A DNA stretch of 64,000 nucleotides from Cristatella mucedo (lineage: Eukaryota > Bryozoa > Phylactolaemata > Cristatellidae), in the NCBI GenBank assembly GCA_009760855.2, contig WPIO01000005.1:13010001-13074000 (forward strand). Reading direction: 5' to 3'. A program made the position numbers and the translations under genes. This document shows positions 58,725 to 64,000 of the stretch, in pieces. The stretch's first letter is position 1, and each line of letters begins with the position of its first letter. The notes below the pieces were generated by a model, which saw only the letters and a list, made by a program, of their open reading frames with translations, searched no databases and was not told the origin of the DNA.

Positions 58725-58865
58725 AGGCGCTCGCCCAGAGCGAGTTCGAGGTGAGTGTATCTGATGGCCGAGGTCGCGGGCTCGAGCCCCGTGGCATACG
58801 TGAAGCGCCTAAATGGAGATTACGTTCTCTCAGGGCGTTGTACAAATGAATTATATATTTGAATA
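58725..58865 (+). mobile_element. SINE A copy
   Basis: Contains gagtgtatctgatggccgagg, the B-box ggtcgcgggctcgagcccc, the linker gtggcatacgtgaagcgcc, the LINE-like tail and gtacaaatgaattatat. Confidence 0.9.
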
Positions 58866-59182
58866 ATATCGGTTAGGCGACGGGTGCTGAAAACTATCTC
58901 TTGACTCGTAGAACAGACACCAGTAGCCAGCTGCGTGACCCCAGATTAGTAAGCAGCTTGAGCAGCAGCACCTATTGCGTCCTCCCTCAGCAGTTAACCC
59001 TTTCTCAGTAGTCTCTAAGCAAATTACCAGTCACAGGTTCCGAAATATCAACAACCGGCATAGAAATAGCGATTAATCTGAACATCACATCTACAATTTA
59101 AGCTAAGGCAGGAAACACCTACGCTCTATCAGCAGCCATTTCCATACTCTCTGGCCCGTGTTATGCTCGTTGACAAAGAGCA

Positions 59183-59290
59183 CGCTACCAATAACCGTTC
59201 GACCATGCTTTCTTTACAGCATATGCAAAGTGCCTAGAAAGAGATTAAGTTCTCAGAGTGCGATTTGCAAATATATTAATATTATTATCT
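59183..59290 (+). mobile_element. LINE A' or LINE A 3' tail
   Basis: Has aaccgttcgaccatgctttc, acagcatatgcaaagtgcc, a weakened hairpin (gtgcc against gtgcg) and an AT-rich tail. Confidence 0.8.
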
Positions 59291-59544
59291 GGTAAAATCC
59301 TGGAGTCTGGCTTTCCACACCGTACATCTGGCCTCCGGATTTTATCACAAGGCGCTTCAACCGCGACTTGTACTTGTCACCTTGTCGTCGCCCTTGACAT
59401 ATTCTAGGTTAACTGCATTAGATTAATTCCTACTTCCGTCAGTAGCACACTCATTAATTTCCTGCCCCCTCTTCAGTGAGGCAACGCCCTGGACCACCCC
59501 TATTCCCACGCCCGCCGACCGCAGCCAACCGCGAAATTATATCC

Positions 59545-59633
59545 TATAATAATAATAATAAAAATAATACAGTTGATAAAGCGCCCTCAGAGAACTCAAT
59601 CTCTTTCTAGGCGTTTTACATTTGCTGCAAAGG
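59545..59633 (-). mobile_element. LINE A 3' tail
   Basis: (ATT)n complement, agttgataaagcgccctcag, the hairpin and acatttgctgcaaagg. Confidence 0.88.
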
Positions 59634-60328
59634 AAATTCTACTCCTACTTAAACGCTATGAGCGCGCGTGCTATAATTTTTCATCACTCAAATGTCTAGC
59701 CATCCAACGAAAGATCTTTTTTGCGTGACTTACCCCGCCCCGCTAGATGAAAATTCTAACCCGCCTCCACTCTCATCGACCTTTCGCGCGCGAAATCTCT
59801 CCATGTCACTGCGCGTGCGCGCGTGCGTGCGTAGGCGCGCACGATTTACTCTGCCAGCGCTATTTCCTCGACAGCTCATTGGAGGAAAAGGTGCGCCGAA
59901 GCCGATGGCGGCTTCGGCTACGGCGAGACTCCGCGCGGACGGCGCCGCGCGCCGTCGGCCGCACACGCTCCGGCCGCCTGCGTCGCTGCCTCGGTCGTCG
60001 TCCTTGACTGGCTTCGACGTCAGCGGGCGTCTCGCAGGCGGCAGCGCTGGCGCGGGCGAAGCCGTCCAACCGCCGCCGCCCCCTTCCAGCAGAGCGGACC
60101 GGCGAGCGTCCCGATTCCGCGTTGCCACGCCGGAACGCGCTGCTATCCCCCGGCGGAACGCCGACCGAGAGCCGCATCAAAGGGATGCCGCATTGCCGAG
60201 GGGTTTGGCAGTCTCGTCTGTCAGCGCGCGGCGACCGGCGGCTAAAGCAAACGCAAGCACGATTCCACCGTGGGTCGAAGGGCAACCCCCAGCTTCCGTT
60301 CGGCGTAGCCGTCGGCGTGCCATGTGCA

Positions 60329-60365
60329 TGACGTCAGCAGACGGCGCGGTCGCCAGTTTGATTGG
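60329..60365 (+). promoter_or_regulatory. CRE and inverted CCAAT box upstream of the LRR gene
   Basis: A perfect palindromic cAMP-response element, TGACGTCA, is at 60329-60336. ATTGG (CCAAT on the other strand) is at 60361-60365. Both lie in a CpG-rich stretch 370-410 bp before the ATG at 60737. Position and spacing fit a proximal promoter; activity is inferred. Confidence 0.6.
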
Positions 60366-60736
60366 TCCCCCTGCGGCGCGCCGCCCCGATCCCAGACGTC
60401 GGCCGAAAGAAGCGTGCGTCTTCGGCGAAGGCCTTAGCTTAGACTCGCGCCTAATACAGAAACAGCGGTGAGTGGGAATCGCTTTCCCCCTACCGCCGAT
60501 AATCGAATCACTTTTCGCACGAGGAGCCGGCCCAGAGCAGCCCTATTCTATCGGCCGCGAGGGATGCGCGTGGCGGGCGGACAGCATATGCGCCGACGAC
60601 GCATACGCCTCCGGAAATCGGTTCACGACCTTCAAAGCGGAGCGACCGCCTCCCGGTAGGGGTCGACCGCCGGCCGGTACGGGTCGTCTGCCGACCTCGC
60701 GCTCGTCAGCTGACCGACGGACGCTCGACAGCGAAC

Positions 60737-63700
60737 ATGGCGCCGACGGAGCGGGCGTTCGCGCTCGCGTTCATACTGCACATCTGGGTCTCCTGCGGCG
60801 GCGGCGGCGGCGGTTTCGCCGCGCCGTGCTCGCTGACGTGCAAGAACTCTTCTCTGCCGAACTTCTTCAACGTCAAGTACGACGCGGACGCCAGGTCGGC
60901 GTCGGCGCCGTCAGCGACCGCGCTCTCCTTACCGAATCACATGATCAGCTGCGCTATGGCTCCCGCCGCCGCCGCCGCCGCCAAGAGCCGCTGTTCGGTG
61001 GACGTGGAGAGCCTGATTGAGCCGTACACGACTGCTTCGGACGACGTCCTGATCAGCCTGTCGCTCGACTACTCGGGTTCGGCGGCGGCGCCGGCGGCGG
61101 CGGCGGCGGCTTCGGGCGCGGAGTCGTCGTCGACGCGCAGTGGACCGCCCGAAATCCAATTTGCCAGCTACGGCCGCTCGCCGAAGAAGAATGTCGTCAT
61201 GCTGTTTACGCTGATTAATCTCGCGTTCTCGTGGCGCGAAATCGACCGCTTGGCGTCTCTGGTGAACCTGGTCGTGCTCAAGCTCGTGGACTGCACGGTC
61301 GTCAGGCCGCCTCCAGCGCCGTCGGCGGGCCCAGCCTCGGCGGTGGTTGGCGGAAGCGGCGGCGGCGGCAGCGAAGGCGCTGAGCTCCTTGGCAGCCTGG
61401 GCAGCATCATGACGCTGGGGCTGATTGTGAGCGCAGCGAGGGGCGACAGCGGCGCAGCGGCGCCCATCAACAGCTGGCTGCCCGACGGCGTCGTCTTCCC
61501 GCACATGGCCGAGCTGCACATCGTCTGCGCCGCGGCGGCCGCCGACGACGGGCGACGCGACGCGAAGAACAGCAACATCTTGCAGAACGTCGTGCAGATC
61601 CAATCATGCGACAATCCCATCGACGTGCTGCCGCTCACCGTGCAGATGCCACGCCTGCAGGTGCTCGAGCTGACCAACTTCACGTCCGTCGCCGCCGTGC
61701 CGCCGTCGTTTCCTTGGTACGCCGAGCGGCTTCGGCTGCCGCGCAACCTGTCGCGAACGCCCTTCTTTCACAGCCACTACACCAACCGGAACTCGCTCGC
61801 GCTCGAGCGAAACGTCTACCGGCGCATGCTCGCCGTGCGCGGCAGCCGCGCGCTGACGCGCGCCGCCGGCTGCGGCATCGCGGCGGGCATCGACCGCGTC
61901 GACCTCGACCGGAACGCGCTGGCCGAGGTCGCGCCGGACTGCTTCGCCGGCGCGACGTCGCTGCAGTACCTCAGGCTCAACGACAACCGGCTGACCAACC
62001 TCGAGCCGGACGTGTTCACGTCGCTTGGCAACCTGACCAGACTGTACCTCCAGGGCAACTTGATCGCCCAGCTCGACGGCCGCGTCTTCCGCGGCCTCGT
62101 CTCGCTGCAGTACCTGAACCTGGCGTCGAACCGGCTGTGCGCGCTCGGCGGTGGCGCGTTCGAGCACCTCACCAAGCTGCGGTACCTGTCGCTGCGCGGC
62201 AACGTGATAGCCACCGTGGAGACGTCCGCATTTCCGGTCGGCTCGACCGAGCTCGGCTACCTCCTGCTCGGACGGAATCGGCTCGCCGACGTGCCGCCGA
62301 TCGCCTTCCGCTTGCGCAACACGCTCGCGCTCGAGCTGTCGGACAACGAAATAACGTTCGACAACCTGGCGCGAACGCTCTCGCAGATCGACGCCGACGA
62401 CGCGCGCGTGTACAGCGTCGAAAGCATCAGCGAGTTGGACGATTCGAACCAGCTCGGCACGCAGAACACTCGCACCAAGATCGATCTGCGGCGCAACCGC
62501 GTGCGCTCATTTCCCAAGACGGCGCTCAGGTTCGTTTGCTCGCTCGCCAGCGGCGGCCGCCGTCCCTGATTTTATTGAGCATGCCACCACTAACCACTCG
62601 ATCGCGCTTCCTTTGCGGCAAGTGTAGAGTGCCTAGAAAGAGTTCTCTGAGCGCGCTTTAGATAATGCATTATTATTATCGTCAGCGGCAGCCGCGCCGC
62701 ATCGCGCTGGGTGGACTGCAGGAGAACTCGCACGCCAGCGACGAGCTGGCTAAAAGCTGCACGCTCTCGCTCAGCGCAGGAGCGAAGGGGACGCCGAAGG
62801 CGAAGCCGAAAGACGCGGCGAGAAAGCAGCAGCTCTACTTTCTTGCGGCGAATCGAAGAATAGTGTCTTTCATGAAATTCTATCGCCGCATGCCGAGATG
62901 GCAGCGCGCCGCGCCGCCGAGTGCCGGTCGGACGCGGCGCGCTGGAGAGCCGACAGCGAGCGCAGGCTTAGGCGAGCGTCTGTGCAATTGCTAAGCGAGA
63001 TCGGTAAAGACTCGTCGTGTAATTTGCAGTGGGGGGAAGAAAACCCCAACTTATTCTTTAGCCAGAGCGGGCTTCTTCTCGACGCGCCGGCGGCTAGCTC
63101 GCAGAAGTAGCACTCGCACGGCGCGCTTGCAGAAATCGCAGCGGTCGTCGTTTATTATTTAGTTTTGACTCTCGCTGCTTTATTCGATTGCGCATGCGGT
63201 AGATGTCGTCGAGGTGGTGCAGCGATGGTGCCCGGACTTGGCTGCCCGTTCCTTCTGTGACTGAATGTCGTCGCAACTTGCAGATTCGCTCCAAATATAG
63301 TACCTTGAGTTGCGAAAATGTTCTTCCGGTTGAGCCCTGCCGCATTCCGGTCTAAAGCTTTCTACGACGCTCTTCACAGCGGTCCGTTCTCTCTGCGACT
63401 GCATGTCGTCACAACATGTACATTCGCTGTAAATACGGTCTGCGGCGCAGGTTTGGCCCAGTAGTTATGGTCCTCACCACTACCGAGGTCAAGGTGAATG
63501 TATCTGACGGCCGAGGTCGTGGGCTCGAGCCCACGGCATACGTGAAGCGCCTGAAGAGAGATTAAGTTATGCTAGGGCACTATATAAATGAATTACGTTA
63601 TTATCTTGAGTTGCGAAATCGTTCTTCCGGTTGAACTCTGCCGAATTCCGGTTCTAAGCGCTTGAACACCACTCATCGCCGCCCCAGCGGTTCGCAACTG

Positions 63701-64000
63701 CTATTGCGCTCTCTCTGCCGAGCAATACTCGGCAGAGCCTCCTTTTCGCTCGCTCGCCCCACTCACTCGCTCGCCGTCGCACGCTAGCCGCGGCCGTCGC
63801 TCGCTCGGCGACGGTCGAGCGGCCGCGGCTTCGTGCTCCGAACTCTGAGCGCGCGAGCGAACCGTCGCTGCTCATCCGCTCCCAGGCCGGCAGAGATGCG
63901 AAACCTCGAGTTCGTCAGCAAGTGGTTCGAGCTCGACCTGGAGGAGAATCCCATAGAGTGCGACTGTCACGCCTTCCGATTCCGGCGCGACCTGCAGAGC
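60737..64000 (+). CDS. secreted or membrane leucine-rich-repeat protein (3' end beyond window)
   Basis: Exon 1 runs from ATG 60737 to about 62529-62533. A later exon near 63893-64000 carries an LRR C-terminal cap (LDLEENPIECDCHAF). The N-terminus (FALAFILHIWVSC) is a signal peptide, followed by a short Cys pair. The first 370 residues hold weak repeats and inserted Ala, Gly and Ser runs. Residues 384-545 hold about six canonical LRRs of 23-25 residues (SLQYLRLNDNRLTNLEPDVF, NLTRLYLQGNLIAQLDGRVF). The cap places it among extracellular LRR proteins such as chaoptin/connectin-like adhesion proteins or receptors; the exact family is not clear. The obvious donor (CTCAG|GTTCGT, phase 2) and the obvious acceptors near 63893 do not give the cap frame. 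Either a small exon is missing or a nearby donor is used. Confidence 0.82.
62575..62685 (+). mobile_element. LINE A 3' tail in the LRR gene intron
   Basis: Begins gccaccactaaccactcgatcgcgc, then cggcaagtgtagagtgcc with a shortened hairpin (part of the inner stem is deleted) and (ATT)n. Confidence 0.85.
63440..63608 (+). mobile_element. SINE A copy in the LRR gene intron
   Basis: The most complete plus-strand head: ggtttggcccagtagttatgg, tatctgacggccgaggtcgtgggctcgagcc, then gaagcgcctgaagagagattaag and tatataaatgaatta. Confidence 0.92.

Noticed and set aside
59692..60471. 259-codon plus-strand frame, Arg/Pro/Ala-rich
   Set aside because: Lies in the CpG-rich promoter region of the LRR gene, overlaps equally long minus-strand frames, has no domain and contains the CRE/CCAAT elements. 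GC-rich DNA produces such frames.
61606..62661. 351-codon plus-strand frame and long minus-strand frames over the LRR exon
   Set aside because: Arg/Ala/Pro-rich shadows of the LRR reading frame. Only the 60737 frame shows repeats.
1..64000. CRISPR arrays, rRNA genes, bacterial operons
   Set aside because: No regularly spaced identical repeats with unique spacers, no rRNA-like sequence and no Shine-Dalgarno-spaced gene clusters were seen. The DNA is eukaryotic.

Overview
The window is eukaryotic nuclear DNA, most likely from an invertebrate animal. Genes are split by GT-AG introns of 0.1 to 4 kb. There is a recognisable animal-type ULK3 kinase gene. The intergenic and intronic space is full of L2-like non-LTR retrotransposons with (ATT)n tails, two families of tRNA-derived SINE, and relics of Tc1/mariner, hAT and Harbinger-like DNA transposons. 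Nothing identifies the species. Coding exons such as 46.6-47.4 kb and 60.7-62.5 kb are very GC- and CpG-rich, while the repeat-filled DNA is more AT-rich.

Layout. 0.2-4.3 kb: LINE A with a LINE B copy nested inside it. 6.0-16.2 kb (minus): five joined exons of a ULK3-type kinase domain, with introns full of SINE, LINE and Tc1 remnants. 16.9-19.0 kb: a diverged tandem array with a period of about 150-175 bp, upstream of the kinase gene. 20.0-20.2 kb (plus): a coiled-coil terminal exon. 21-23 kb: a decayed LINE B and a possible minus-strand exon. 24.1-31.6 kb (plus): a nine-exon gene, unrecognised, in which every exon-exon phase fits. 31.9-32.8 kb (minus): a convergent exon for a C2H2 plus single-membrane-segment protein. 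33-46 kb: repeat-dominated, with LINE A nested in a hAT relic, a Harbinger-like MITE with TTA duplications, and the best-preserved LINE A. 46.6-51.3 kb (plus): a gene ending in nine-residue tandem repeats. 55-60 kb: LINE A split by an LTR-like insert, plus many short LINE and SINE tails. 60.7-64 kb (plus): a secreted or membrane leucine-rich-repeat protein, running off the window, with a CRE and CCAAT box upstream.

For follow-up, the most informative structures are the 3' hairpin shared by LINE A, LINE C and SINE A, with compensatory base changes between copies; LINE B fragments that recur with nearly the same 5' end; the nucleosome-sized array next to ULK3; and the unrecognised coiled-coil gene at 24-31.6 kb. 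LINE and SINE boundaries are approximate. I assigned families by comparing copies within the window, not by database search. The names LINE A, A', B, C and SINE A, B are mine.
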